From: Clostridia bacterium
GTDB taxonomy: Bacteria; Bacillota; Clostridia; UBA1212; UBA1255
DNA length: 33,178 bases
Assembly (NCBI GenBank): GCA_017508875.1
Contig: JAFWQX010000182.1
Coordinates: 1 to 33,178 of the forward strand
Direction: 5' to 3'
Shown: positions 16,255 through 24,336 of the stretch, piece after piece
How the letters are laid out: the number at the start of each line of letters is the position of its first letter
How positions within the stretch are numbered: the first letter of the stretch is position 1
Translations under genes and position numbers: made by a program
Notes under the pieces: generated by a model
Databases searched by the model: none
What the model was told of the DNA's origin: nothing
The model's input: the letters and a program-made list of their open reading frames with translations, nothing else

Positions 16255-17777
16255 CTCTTAGATTTCCTCCTGCCCATATAAAGCAGCATTGCCAGCAAAA
16301 GCACGACCGCGATGATGAGGGCGGCAATGATCCAGCCCGTCCCGCCATCCTTGCCCTTTTCTTTTACAATTCGTCCGTTGTCTGTCGAAGCGGGCTGAAC
16401 GTCAGTAACCTCAGGCGCAGAAGTGTTATCCCCGGGGATCGAAGGCGCTTCGGTCTTATCTTCTGTCGGAACCGCAGTCGGTACGGAGGTCGGTTCTGAA
16501 GTCGGTTCCGGGGTAGGTTCCTGAGTAGGCTCAGGCGTAGGCGGCTCTGTCGGATCCGGTTCGAATACTATATGTTCGAGCAGATCGTTTTTCTTTACGT
16601 CCTCCCCGACCGTAGTGCGGTAAAGGCCGAACTGGCGGCAGTCGCCGTACCCGTCCGTCATAACTTTAAAACGCGTATATTGCTGCGATTCGTGCAATTT
16701 ATAGCCTTCCTTCGCCACGTCGAGCGCAGTCTTCCCGCCGAATGCCGAAAGAGGCATATCGCCCCACTCTATAATGACGCCATTGTCCCTGTTATAAAGG
16801 TGGCTGTAAAACTTGGGCGTGTCCCAGGCGCCGTACTTCTCAAAAGATTCCGGGAATTTCGACGGATCAGCCGCATCGGGAACGCTTATCTGAAGCGTCG
16901 TACCGTTGATCCTGTGCGCGCCGTGTCCGTATTCGCCTTCAAAATCGTGCCCGACAACGACGTACGGTCTGAATCTGCGTATCATTTCCACCTGCCAGCG
17001 CTCAACGTTCTCGGTGCCGTACATGTCCTGCGCTTCTTTCAGCGTTTTTGAATATTCGTCAACGAAATCGCCCCAGCACGGGTAAGCCTTTATTCCCACC
17101 TTCCACAGGCCGTCGAGCTGTTCGTGGCAGCGGTATTTTTCGGTGAAAACGTGGTTCGTCATATAGCAGACCTGAACTTTATAACCCAGCTCGCCGCCGT
17201 AGTAAGGCATTATCCCTCCGAAAAACAGATGTTCGTCGTCGCCGTGAGTCGGAAACAGCAAAAGATCGGCGCGCTCGTACGGAGGCTGCCAGCGCTGCAC
17301 GGACTCGGGAAGTTTACCTTCGGTATAAAAGATCAGGTCGCAGATCACCGCTTTAGGCGGGACGTTCAGCGTCAGTTCCGTCAAAGCGTGCGGAAACTCG
17401 ACGTACTCATGGATAAAACCGTATTGGCCGCAATCGAGTCTCTCCCCGTCCGCATCGACCGACCACTTCCCCGGGGCAACGTCCCAGACGACGTTTACAC
17501 CGGCAAGTTTGTATTCGGTATCGCCTGTAAGCCGTGCGGTCAACGTGTCTCCTTCGCTTCCGAACGAGACTTTGCTGTATCTGTCGGTGTCAAGCAGATC
17601 TCCGAGCTCTTTTTCGTGCGAGGAGGTCAATTTGATTTTATAGCTTATGTTCTGGGCTTTCTGCTCGTCTGCAAGCGCATTTCTGCGCCCCCCGAAACCG
17701 ATAAGCGCAACCAAAGCCGCCGCAAGTGCAGCGGTCAATACGATGCTCAGTATGACTTTTTTGATATTATGTTTCAC
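16251..17777 (-). CDS. Surface-anchored PIG-L/LmbE-family deacetylase
   Basis: PIG-L enzymes are zinc-dependent deacetylases of N-acetylglucosamine-type substrates. The 508-residue protein starts at a GTG codon (GGAGG 7 nt upstream) with an N-terminal signal or anchor helix (about 8-28). Residues 45-155 form a beta-rich region. The PIG-L core has FPTHGDDEHLFFGG (H178, D180, D181, H183), the usual HPDDE motif with Gly in place of Pro, and GHDFEGEYGHGAH (H277 to H288). A Pro/Thr/Glu stalk of repeated PTPEPT-like units (about 410-460) is followed by a C-terminal membrane helix and RRKSKR. This predicts an extracytoplasmic enzyme held at the membrane at both ends. The substrate is unknown; a cell-wall or foreign glycan is plausible. 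Confidence 0.88.
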   Translation of the reverse strand: MKHNIKKVILSIVLTAALAAALVALIGFGGRRNALADEQKAQNISYKIKLTSSHEKELGDLLDTDRYSKVSFGSEGDTLTARLTGDTEYKLAGVNVVWDVAPGKWSVDADGERLDCGQYGFIHEYVEFPHALTELTLNVPPKAVICDLIFYTEGKLPESVQRWQPPYERADLLLFPTHGDDEHLFFGGIMPYYGGELGYKVQVCYMTNHVFTEKYRCHEQLDGLWKVGIKAYPCWGDFVDEYSKTLKEAQDMYGTENVERWQVEMIRRFRPYVVVGHDFEGEYGHGAHRINGTTLQISVPDAADPSKFPESFEKYGAWDTPKFYSHLYNRDNGVIIEWGDMPLSAFGGKTALDVAKEGYKLHESQQYTRFKVMTDGYGDCRQFGLYRTTVGEDVKKNDLLEHIVFEPDPTEPPTPEPTQEPTPEPTSEPTSVPTAVPTEDKTEAPSIPGDNTSAPEVTDVQPASTDNGRIVKEKGKDGGTGWIIAALIIAVVLLLAMLLYMGRRKSKR

Positions 17778-17812
17778 GGTCCTGCCTCCGCTTATAATGA
17801 ATCATAAACTCA

Positions 17813-17832
17813 CACGCTTAGCAACAAGCGTG
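17813..17832 (-). promoter_or_regulatory. Hairpin at the 5' end of the PIG-L transcript
   Basis: CACGCTT and AAGCGTG form a perfect 7-bp stem with a 6-nt loop. It begins just after the -10 element, so it would lie at the extreme 5' end of the mRNA. It could stabilise the transcript or act as a repressor site. Confidence 0.5.
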
Positions 17833-17838
17833 ATTTGG

Positions 17839-17867
17839 ATTATACAAAATTTGCGGAGATAAAACAA
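17839..17867 (-). promoter_or_regulatory. Promoter of the PIG-L/ygjV operon
   Basis: TTGTTT (17867-17862) and a perfect TATAAT (17844-17839) are separated by 17 bp on the minus strand. The -35 is weak and the -10 strong. Confidence 0.6.
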
Positions 17868-17878
17868 CCGGGACGTAC

Positions 17879-17920
17879 AGAGTTAAGAGTTAAGAGTTCA
17901 GAGTTCAGAGTTCAGAGTTC
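17879..17920 (+). repeat. Heptanucleotide array, AGAGTTM family (6 copies)
   Basis: Six perfect 7-bp units follow one another: AGAGTTA twice, then AGAGTTC four times. The same family appears inverted at 18128-18159 and directly at 33120-33154. The array lies just upstream of the PIG-L promoter. Confidence 0.95.
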
Positions 17921-17972
17921 GGAGGCAAGGCAGAGGGAATGCCGGATGCTGCAGTGTGAATTGCTAGTTTAT

Positions 17973-18105
17973 ACGGCCGCATTCATACTTTTTCCCTTTT
18001 GCGGCCGTATCGATTACGGCCGCAGCTCTGTCTTTTTTCAATTGCGGCCGTATTGGCGAGGAAGGTCGCACGGCCGCATTTCTCTTTTTCCCCTTTTGCG
18101 GCCGT
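17973..18105. repeat. Array of three inverted repeats (9-bp stems, 18-nt pyrimidine-rich loops)
   Basis: The 9-mer ACGGCCGCA occurs at 17973, 18016 and 18070, and its exact reverse complement TGCGGCCGT at 18000, 18043 and 18097. Every ACGGCCGCA to TGCGGCCGT gap is exactly 18 nt. The loops are T/C-rich on the plus strand, and loops 1 and 3 share a CTTTTTCCC-type core. The gaps between hairpins are 7 and 18 nt. No coding frame or terminator T-run accompanies them. It sits inside the 442-bp gene-free region 17778-18219, between two heptamer arrays. Confidence 0.92.
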
Positions 18106-18127
18106 CTAAATGAACAATAAGGCCTCT

Positions 18128-18159
18128 TAACTCTTAACTCTGAACTCTGAACTCTGAAC
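18128..18159 (-). repeat. Heptanucleotide array, AGAGTTM family, inverted copy
   Basis: On the minus strand the units read AGAGTTC, AGAGTTC, AGAGTTA, AGAGTTA, preceded by a partial GTTC. They are inverted relative to the array at 17879-17920, so the two arrays could pair around the triple hairpin. Directly next to them (18161-18177) is a 17-bp motif also found at 33102-33118. Confidence 0.93.
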
Positions 18160-18180
18160 CGTGCTATCATCCGGTTCGCC

Positions 18181-18208
18181 ACTTGCCATTTGCCACTTGC
18201 CACTTGCC
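18181..18208 (-). repeat. Heptanucleotide array, GGCAAGT family (4 copies)
   Basis: ACTTGCC, ATTTGCC, ACTTGCC and ACTTGCC follow in tandem; on the minus strand they read GGCAAGT/GGCAAAT. It ends 11 bp from the stop codon of the discoidin-domain lipoprotein. The same family forms the array at 29214-29339 and the right-edge array. Confidence 0.93.
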
Positions 18209-18219
18209 ATTTACGATTA

Positions 18220-19476
18220 TCAATACCCGTATATTTCGACCTCACTTACGTCGACAGGATCCGCATAGTACCCGTTGATCCCGAAATAGCAAAGCCGAAC
18301 GTAGCGCGCTTCTGCATCAAAACACATATTAAGGCTTTGACCACGCTCAGTACCTTGATCGCTGTTATAGACCCGCTCGAAATGCTCACCATCAACGCTC
18401 ACATCTATTGCCATATTATAAATATCTCCGGCTCTTCCTCTGCGATTAACATCGATAACACGGCTTACGCGGTACGCTTTGCCCAGATCCAGCGTTAGCG
18501 CATATATTTCTGACTGAGAAGGAATCGGCACCCAGCCGGTCAGCGGATCTCCGTCGATCGCTTTTGAGGCTTCGTGCCCGGAAATAAATGACGACCCGCT
18601 TATACTTCCGTTGTCGGACGGAGAGATCACATTCTCCCCTTCTTTTAGCTTAAAAAACACTATTTCATACTCGGTTTTTAGCTTACCGTCCGCAGACGTG
18701 ACAATTACAGCTGCATTGCCATTACCTTCATTCGCCTGCTTTATTTCGGCATTACAGCCATCATTCTTGACCTTCGCACTCAGAACGGGGTATCCGTTTG
18801 AGGAGTACGGAAGCGCGACGTGATACTTGAACAGCTCCGGGTCAAATCCGGCGAGCTCATTGCCGTCAATAGCGATCGAATCCAGCCGCGGTTCTTCATT
18901 GCCCGAAGGAAAGCCGTAGAATGCGATCTCTCTGATCGATACGTTGTCAACGCCTTCCGCCGGAAGCACTCTTACGCGCAGATAACGCGCAAAATAATAA
19001 TCGACCTCAAACGCCGTTTCATTTCCCGCCTCCGGAGCCGAGGAACTGTCATACATTGTCTCAAAAAACAGTTTGTCCCCGTCCTGCTCCGTATGCCTGC
19101 TGCCGAAGCGCGGCAGCGCGGAAAGACTATCTATAATGAAAGTCCGGCCATTCTTGCTTCCGCCTTCAAAATCTATCCTCGCGCCTGTTATCGTATAAAG
19201 GCGTCCAAGGTCAAAAAACAAAGTAGCTTCGCCGCTTCCCGCTTCAAACACCGTATCCGCTCTTCCGTCGGTAAGGTAGTCGGGCGTGCCGTTTCTGCCT
19301 TTCACGACCGCTAAAGCGCCCGAAGAAACACATTCATGCGTTTTCCCGTTCAACGTAACAGTACCATAATCCGTGTCATTGACGGGCGTTTCTTTCTCCG
19401 TATTACCTTTACAGCCTGAAAAAGCGCAAAGGAGAGTTAAAAGTACGATCAGATATGCGCCGATCCTGTATCTCAT
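18220..19476 (-). CDS. Lipoprotein with two discoidin (F5/8 type C-like) domains and a cadherin-like sandwich
   Basis: A signal helix ends in FSGC, a plausible lipobox (Cys21). Of 418 residues, about 55-195 look like a first F5/8 type C-like domain (DGRADTVFEAG, LFFDLGRLYTITGARIDF, ARYLRVRVLP, SIREIAFYG). About 200-280 resemble a bacterial cadherin-like beta-sandwich (LDSIAIDGNEL to TEYEIVFF). About 290-418 are a second discoidin domain (KAIDGDPLTGW, LTLDLGKAYRVSRV, ARYVRLCYFG, VSEVEIYGY). Such proteins bind carbohydrate at the cell surface; no catalytic domain is seen. It lies 6 nt downstream of the DUF4038 lipoprotein gene and ends the glycan operon. Confidence 0.85.
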   Translation of the reverse strand: MRYRIGAYLIVLLTLLCAFSGCKGNTEKETPVNDTDYGTVTLNGKTHECVSSGALAVVKGRNGTPDYLTDGRADTVFEAGSGEATLFFDLGRLYTITGARIDFEGGSKNGRTFIIDSLSALPRFGSRHTEQDGDKLFFETMYDSSSAPEAGNETAFEVDYYFARYLRVRVLPAEGVDNVSIREIAFYGFPSGNEEPRLDSIAIDGNELAGFDPELFKYHVALPYSSNGYPVLSAKVKNDGCNAEIKQANEGNGNAAVIVTSADGKLKTEYEIVFFKLKEGENVISPSDNGSISGSSFISGHEASKAIDGDPLTGWVPIPSQSEIYALTLDLGKAYRVSRVIDVNRRGRAGDIYNMAIDVSVDGEHFERVYNSDQGTERGQSLNMCFDAEARYVRLCYFGINGYYADPVDVSEVEIYGY

Positions 19477-19482
19477 GACAGA

Positions 19483-21387
19483 TCACCTCCGCTCATATTC
19501 TGCGGCATTGCGCTCTGCTTCCGCTGCCAGCCTGTATTCCTCGTCGATCTCAGGAGCGCTGTTCGCCTTCAGCACGAATACGCAGTCGTTCGTATCGAGA
19601 TGTTCAGGCCATGGAAGCACGAGCGTACCTTCGGACGAGGGCGTGACGCTGTCACTTATAAGTCTGTACACACCCGTCTTCGTATCAAACCACATTGCCG
19701 TGTACGTTTCATTCTTATCGAGGCCGGAAAGGATACTGCCCCTCGCCTCCGGGAACACGTCATAGTTGATTGATTTATTGTCCATCGGATAGTAGATAAT
19801 GATGCAGCGTTTGTCCGAAGTACTGTTCACCGTAGGCCTTAAGACCATGTCGTTGTCCGGTTCCGCCGTCCATTTAACGGAGGTGTAATCAGGCTCAAGG
19901 TCCCAGTAAGGCAGCGACATAAAGAATTCCTTCATATAAGGCATCTGCGTCGTTCCGACGATCTTATTGAGCCCCACGTACCACGGGGTCGGTTTTCGCC
20001 AGTACGTCTGAAAGTCGTCATTTACGTCCCACGTATCCTGCCAGCCGCCTTCCACTCCGTACGAGTAGCCGAAGCTGCCGTTCATAATGGCAAGATAAGC
20101 GATCTCGCGCGTCTGATCGGTCGGGATCTCCCAGATATCTTCATATTTTGCTTCCGCCTCCAGCCACGGGAGCTTGTATCCGCGCTCATTGTAGAGCTTA
20201 TACTCCTTGTAAAATGAATGCATGCCGGAGCCGTTATCATACAGATGGAACGTCGGTGAATGGCCGCCTTCGCTCATGACGAAATCGAACCATTCCTGAC
20301 CGCGGAAGTAATCGGCAGAAAAATAGTCGTTAAACGGATTATGGATCGTCTCGAGATTACCGTAAGCATCGATATCCGATACGTATTGACCGAGGCGTCC
20401 GTAGTTTTCAAGCGCTTCGAGATCCGCGGCGTTCGTAGTATACTCGCCCGCCATATTCCACACGACAGGATATGACGCGTAACGTGCGATAACGTACCGC
20501 ACGATCTGTTTGTAGCGGTCAAAATTTTGCGTTGTCAATGCCCCGCCCCAGTCGAATCCGATGACCGGCACAATGCCCTTGCTGACGATATAGTCAATGC
20601 GGCGGTCAATATTCCGCCAGTATGCCGGAGTAGGATCCTTCCATATTGACTGCCACTGTGCTCCGTCTTCGCTGTTCGACGCGCTCAGGCTGTCGTTGCT
20701 GACCCAGAGCATCGCCTGAAATGCGGTATAGCCCTCCTCGGCACGCTGATCGACAGTACCGTAAAACATTTTTTCGTAGTCCGGGCTGTTCGATTTGTCA
20801 ACGTTAAGCCTCTTTGAAAAGCCCCACCAGTGCGTATCGGCGAGCCAGAAAAACGGTGTACCGTCTGCGTAAGTGAGGTCTTCTTTATCGTTGCTGACGC
20901 GAAGACGTCCGCGTTTAATAAGTTCATTGTCGCCTGTATAGGCGTTAGCCGTAAGTGCTCCTTTTACCCCGTGAAGTCCTGTATCTTCGGTGTTGCTGCA
21001 GAAGACCTCGTAATTCCAGATTCCTTCAGACGGAGCGGCGAAGCGCACTTTCCAGATCTTACCGCCGAAGAAATAGCCCGGCACAGTCATTTTCTGCCCT
21101 TCGGGGCCGGTAAATTCAGCGTATATCGACGCCTCCAGGTATGGATGCAGATAACCGGCGGTGCTCGTGAGCACGATCTCCTGAGTGACGCCTGCCATAT
21201 TCGTGTCCGGGTAAGTATTGACCGGGACTTTACCTATGACCGTCTGCCCCGGAACTTCTACGACCTCGAGGCTGTCAAAATCATAATCGAATACGAAGCC
21301 GGGCTTTTCCGTGCAGGACGTAAATATCAGCGCCGCCAAAAGCAGTATCACGGTCAATATCAAAATTGCATACAGGCGTTTTTTCAC
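19483..21387 (-). CDS. Secreted lipoprotein glycoside hydrolase, DUF5060/DUF4038 (GH140-like)
   Basis: The protein has an N-terminal signal with lipobox IFTSC, then a DUF5060-like beta domain (about 60-155), then a DUF4038-type TIM barrel opening with PFFWLADTHWWGF. Candidate catalytic glutamates are in WNMAGEYT and PWLEAEAKYED. The C-terminal beta domain (about 500-620) resembles the 'putative collagen-binding' domain that usually follows DUF4038. DUF4038 includes GH140 apiosidases, but many members are uncharacterised, so the substrate is unknown. A GTG start (MKKRLYA) is preferred because AAGGAAA lies 9 nt upstream; a TTG three codons earlier, overlapping the preceding stop codon, is the alternative. 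It is tightly linked to the GH106-like gene upstream. Confidence 0.85.
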   Translation of the reverse strand: MKKRLYAILILTVILLLAALIFTSCTEKPGFVFDYDFDSLEVVEVPGQTVIGKVPVNTYPDTNMAGVTQEIVLTSTAGYLHPYLEASIYAEFTGPEGQKMTVPGYFFGGKIWKVRFAAPSEGIWNYEVFCSNTEDTGLHGVKGALTANAYTGDNELIKRGRLRVSNDKEDLTYADGTPFFWLADTHWWGFSKRLNVDKSNSPDYEKMFYGTVDQRAEEGYTAFQAMLWVSNDSLSASNSEDGAQWQSIWKDPTPAYWRNIDRRIDYIVSKGIVPVIGFDWGGALTTQNFDRYKQIVRYVIARYASYPVVWNMAGEYTTNAADLEALENYGRLGQYVSDIDAYGNLETIHNPFNDYFSADYFRGQEWFDFVMSEGGHSPTFHLYDNGSGMHSFYKEYKLYNERGYKLPWLEAEAKYEDIWEIPTDQTREIAYLAIMNGSFGYSYGVEGGWQDTWDVNDDFQTYWRKPTPWYVGLNKIVGTTQMPYMKEFFMSLPYWDLEPDYTSVKWTAEPDNDMVLRPTVNSTSDKRCIIIYYPMDNKSINYDVFPEARGSILSGLDKNETYTAMWFDTKTGVYRLISDSVTPSSEGTLVLPWPEHLDTNDCVFVLKANSAPEIDEEYRLAAEAERNAAEYERR

Positions 21388-21392
21388 GGTCG

Positions 21393-24290
21393 TCAATTTC
21401 CTTTCACTACTTCGAGGAATATTCCTCTTCCTGCCGCGAGTGTGAGGTCAAATTCCGGCGGGATCTCAGTTATGCTGCCGTCGAGCGGCTGGTAGAGGCG
21501 AAGCGACGCGGCTCCGTGTTCATTAAGGCGTACTGTCCGGTCGTCCGCGGCAGGATTGATAATATAATAGAAAAACCGTTTTCCGCGGCGGTAGCGGCTG
21601 ACAAATATGCTGCCGGGCGCCCCTGTAACTTCCAGCGTGGTCCCTAATATAGCGTGGAGCCTGCTCATAACGTCTTCAGGACCCGGCGCAAAACGGCGGT
21701 TGTAAAGCTGTATTTCGGTTGCCCGCGCAACGTCAGGCTGCGCTTTGCTTCCTTCGTTAAAGACAACACGCACGCGCCTTAAGCGCACGTCTTCAAATTC
21801 TTTGAAAACATGAGGCTCAGTATTACCGGAGACCGACGTCAGCAGCACCCATTCATCCGAACCGCCGTCGTAGCGGAAAACGTCAAATGACGACTGCTCA
21901 TATCCGGTTTTAGAATACAGATCGAATCTGTTCACTGTCTGTTCCGCGCCAAGATCCAGTTCAAGCGTTGCAGGAAGTTTGTCCGAGCTCCAGCCCTCCC
22001 ACGAGAAATGATTACCTGTTGACCCGTTCGTAACAAAATCCGCGCTGTACATTGCCCCGTCGCAGGTATGGCTCGCTGTAACTTTTGCCCGCATCGCAAG
22101 ATCGTCCGGCCTGAACTCCGCAAGATCTTCAGCCATTTCTCCGGCGATCCGACGTACTTCCTCGTGTTCAGAGCTGCTTATACCCATTTGAGGAAGCGTG
22201 TCGAGCCAGATCACTCTGCCGCCGTTCTTCTTAAATTCTTCAAGTTTATGCATGACAGCGAGCGGAATTACTGTGACGTGAGGCATCAGCACCACCCGAT
22301 AGTACGTTTTTCCGCAAAGGATCGTTCCGTTCCCGACAGTCCCGGCCGTCAGAGCGTCATCGGTGACGAAATTGAAATCCAGTCTGTTCAGGAACAGATT
22401 GTATTCGAGATTTTCGATGTAGTTATGCAGTATCAGCTCTTCATCCGACAAAGTATCCATTGAATACGACGGCTCGTACATTCCGGCCTGTGCGTCTTCC
22501 GCCGGATAATAAACCGCTATTTCCGCAGCGCTTCGCGCGCTTCTCAGCATGGCGCAAAGGCGTCCGGTATAATCGTTCCATCTTTCAAGTACGAGATTAT
22601 CGTTAAGAAAGTGATATCCGTAGTTGTTGAAATGCGTGGCGCCAATGAACGCCGTATCCGTTGACAGCCCGTAAAAGCTCGTCTCGACGTGTTTTTTCAT
22701 CTCCTGATCGTTGATGACCGGGCAGACTTCGACCATCGTAGTATTGCCGCCCTTCATGCGCGAAACGGAGCTCACGTATTTACCGCATAAGAACGGGGCC
22801 GCATTGTACACTCCAGAGCCGGCTTTCCAGAAATCTTCGTGCAGAGAGACAAGCATATCGAAGCCCGGTCTGTCCTGGTTCGACGCAACCTTCAGGAAGT
22901 TTCCGTAATTACCTACGTGGAAAAAAATATGCTCCTCGCTGTGATAATGGCCGGAATAATTGACGTGGCTGTCATGGCACCAGGCGGCTACCTGGCCCGT
23001 AAAATTATCACTCATAAGCGATGCGATAGTACGGTAAAACGCGATACGGGCTGTGCGTGCACGCTCGTCGTTTCCGAAAAACAGGTAAGGAAGGAGCGGC
23101 GTCAGTTCTTCCCCGCTAAGGCGGTTAAAGCGTTCAAACAGTTCATCTCCGTAAGGAACGCTGCAGAAAGAAGGCTTATTCGCCCGGCCGTAAATATAGA
23201 TCGACTGCAGCGCAGGTTCGTCAGTAAAAATCGCTTCAAACAGGTCTCCGAAGCCGGGCTCGTGATCTTTAACTTTCTCGAGGGCGCCTTCAATGAAAGC
23301 CGCGACAGCATCTTTATCCAGGAAATTCAGATGTTTTCTTGGACCGATCGGAGGGTCAACGGTCTTTGCAAAAGCATAAGGCCAAACGTTGCTCGGTCTT
23401 ATGAAGAATGCGAGCAGTTCCCAGTCGCCTTCGGGGCTTTCGGCGTCAATCAAATCGTCCGAGAACTCAGCAGGATAAGCATTTTCGTATTGCCCGGGCC
23501 GGTAAAAAGCGGCGTAGATGAACCTTATCCCGCCTTCCGGAAGAGACTGTGAAACACTTTCCCTGCCGCTCCCGGTAAGCCGGAGCACGCCAATATTTTT
23601 AGCGAGATGAGCATCCCCGTCTTTCAAAATATACCCGCCTGCCCAGCCGCTCGGGTAGTACACTTCATCATAAAGCCAGGCGTGAAGCCCGTACTTGCGA
23701 AGTATCCTGGCAGTCTCGTAAAGGTTATCAAGGTTCTTCGGATCTTCGTTCCACTTTCCGTCCCACGCCGAGTTAATGACCGCACCGCCGCCGTGAGTTT
23801 CGACGGCAAGAGTTTTTATGCTTTCAGGGTTCCTGGAGGCGTCGTGTTCCATCGGATGGATCCTGAATTTTGCGGATGGTTTTTCAAAAAGCCTGACGTC
23901 TATCGCCTCAAGCAGATAGCCGAGCAGTTCTTTTGCTTTTCCTGCGGTCAATCGTTCGTCACGGCCGAGTCCCGCGCGGTCAATCCCTTCGTTCCATATC
24001 GGGTCAGTTTCGTCCACGTCCGAAACGCGCGAAAGCAGCCCGGTAAGTTCTCCGGCGGTCAATACGTTGTCGCTTTGTGCCTCTTCCCGGCTTCCCAGCC
24101 AATGTTCGTCCCACGCCGTCTGCCAGTCACCGGCATAAGGATCGTCTTCCCGGACATACGGAAGCGAGCCTCTGTATTTTACCGGGGAAAGTCCCGCGTA
24201 TTCAACGAGACCGTGAATAAAAGCTCCGCGCCTGTACGGTTCGGCGGGAAGAAAGGTTTCGTAAAAATCAAAGCCTGAAACATAATCCAT
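21393..24290 (-). CDS. GH106-like glycoside hydrolase with internal discoidin domain, no signal peptide
   Basis: The 965-residue protein resembles the GH106 alpha-L-rhamnosidase group: LYDEVYYPSGWAGG (D208, E209), FTDEPAL (E358), SGHYHSEEH and a C-terminal beta region. About 733-865 is an inserted F5/8 type C-like domain (ADFVTNGS, LELDLGAEQTVNRFDLYS, VRATEIQLYN-type end). About 76-131 is a helical segment with two similar halves (LTAGELTGLL and LTAGKAKELLGYLL), loosely resembling an S-layer homology repeat; this is uncertain. There is no N-terminal signal peptide, so it seems cytoplasmic unless secretion is non-classical. GTGAGG 8 nt before MDYVSG supports this start over one 9 codons earlier. 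Rhamnosidase activity is plausible but not certain. Confidence 0.78.
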   Translation of the reverse strand: MDYVSGFDFYETFLPAEPYRRGAFIHGLVEYAGLSPVKYRGSLPYVREDDPYAGDWQTAWDEHWLGSREEAQSDNVLTAGELTGLLSRVSDVDETDPIWNEGIDRAGLGRDERLTAGKAKELLGYLLEAIDVRLFEKPSAKFRIHPMEHDASRNPESIKTLAVETHGGGAVINSAWDGKWNEDPKNLDNLYETARILRKYGLHAWLYDEVYYPSGWAGGYILKDGDAHLAKNIGVLRLTGSGRESVSQSLPEGGIRFIYAAFYRPGQYENAYPAEFSDDLIDAESPEGDWELLAFFIRPSNVWPYAFAKTVDPPIGPRKHLNFLDKDAVAAFIEGALEKVKDHEPGFGDLFEAIFTDEPALQSIYIYGRANKPSFCSVPYGDELFERFNRLSGEELTPLLPYLFFGNDERARTARIAFYRTIASLMSDNFTGQVAAWCHDSHVNYSGHYHSEEHIFFHVGNYGNFLKVASNQDRPGFDMLVSLHEDFWKAGSGVYNAAPFLCGKYVSSVSRMKGGNTTMVEVCPVINDQEMKKHVETSFYGLSTDTAFIGATHFNNYGYHFLNDNLVLERWNDYTGRLCAMLRSARSAAEIAVYYPAEDAQAGMYEPSYSMDTLSDEELILHNYIENLEYNLFLNRLDFNFVTDDALTAGTVGNGTILCGKTYYRVVLMPHVTVIPLAVMHKLEEFKKNGGRVIWLDTLPQMGISSSEHEEVRRIAGEMAEDLAEFRPDDLAMRAKVTASHTCDGAMYSADFVTNGSTGNHFSWEGWSSDKLPATLELDLGAEQTVNRFDLYSKTGYEQSSFDVFRYDGGSDEWVLLTSVSGNTEPHVFKEFEDVRLRRVRVVFNEGSKAQPDVARATEIQLYNRRFAPGPEDVMSRLHAILGTTLEVTGAPGSIFVSRYRRGKRFFYYIINPAADDRTVRLNEHGAASLRLYQPLDGSITEIPPEFDLTLAAGRGIFLEVVKGN

Positions 24291-24336
24291 ATAACAAACC
24301 TCACAGGCGCGGAGCACGCGCTTATCTATTTTTCAA

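Noticed and set aside
17973..18105. CRISPR array
   Set aside because: The repeat is only 9 bp and alternates in orientation, the spacing is 18 nt or less, and no cas gene is present.
17835..18245. Short ORFs of about 92 codons over the hairpin and heptamer region
   Set aside because: They are made of repeat sequence, lack ribosome binding sites and show no recognisable protein character.
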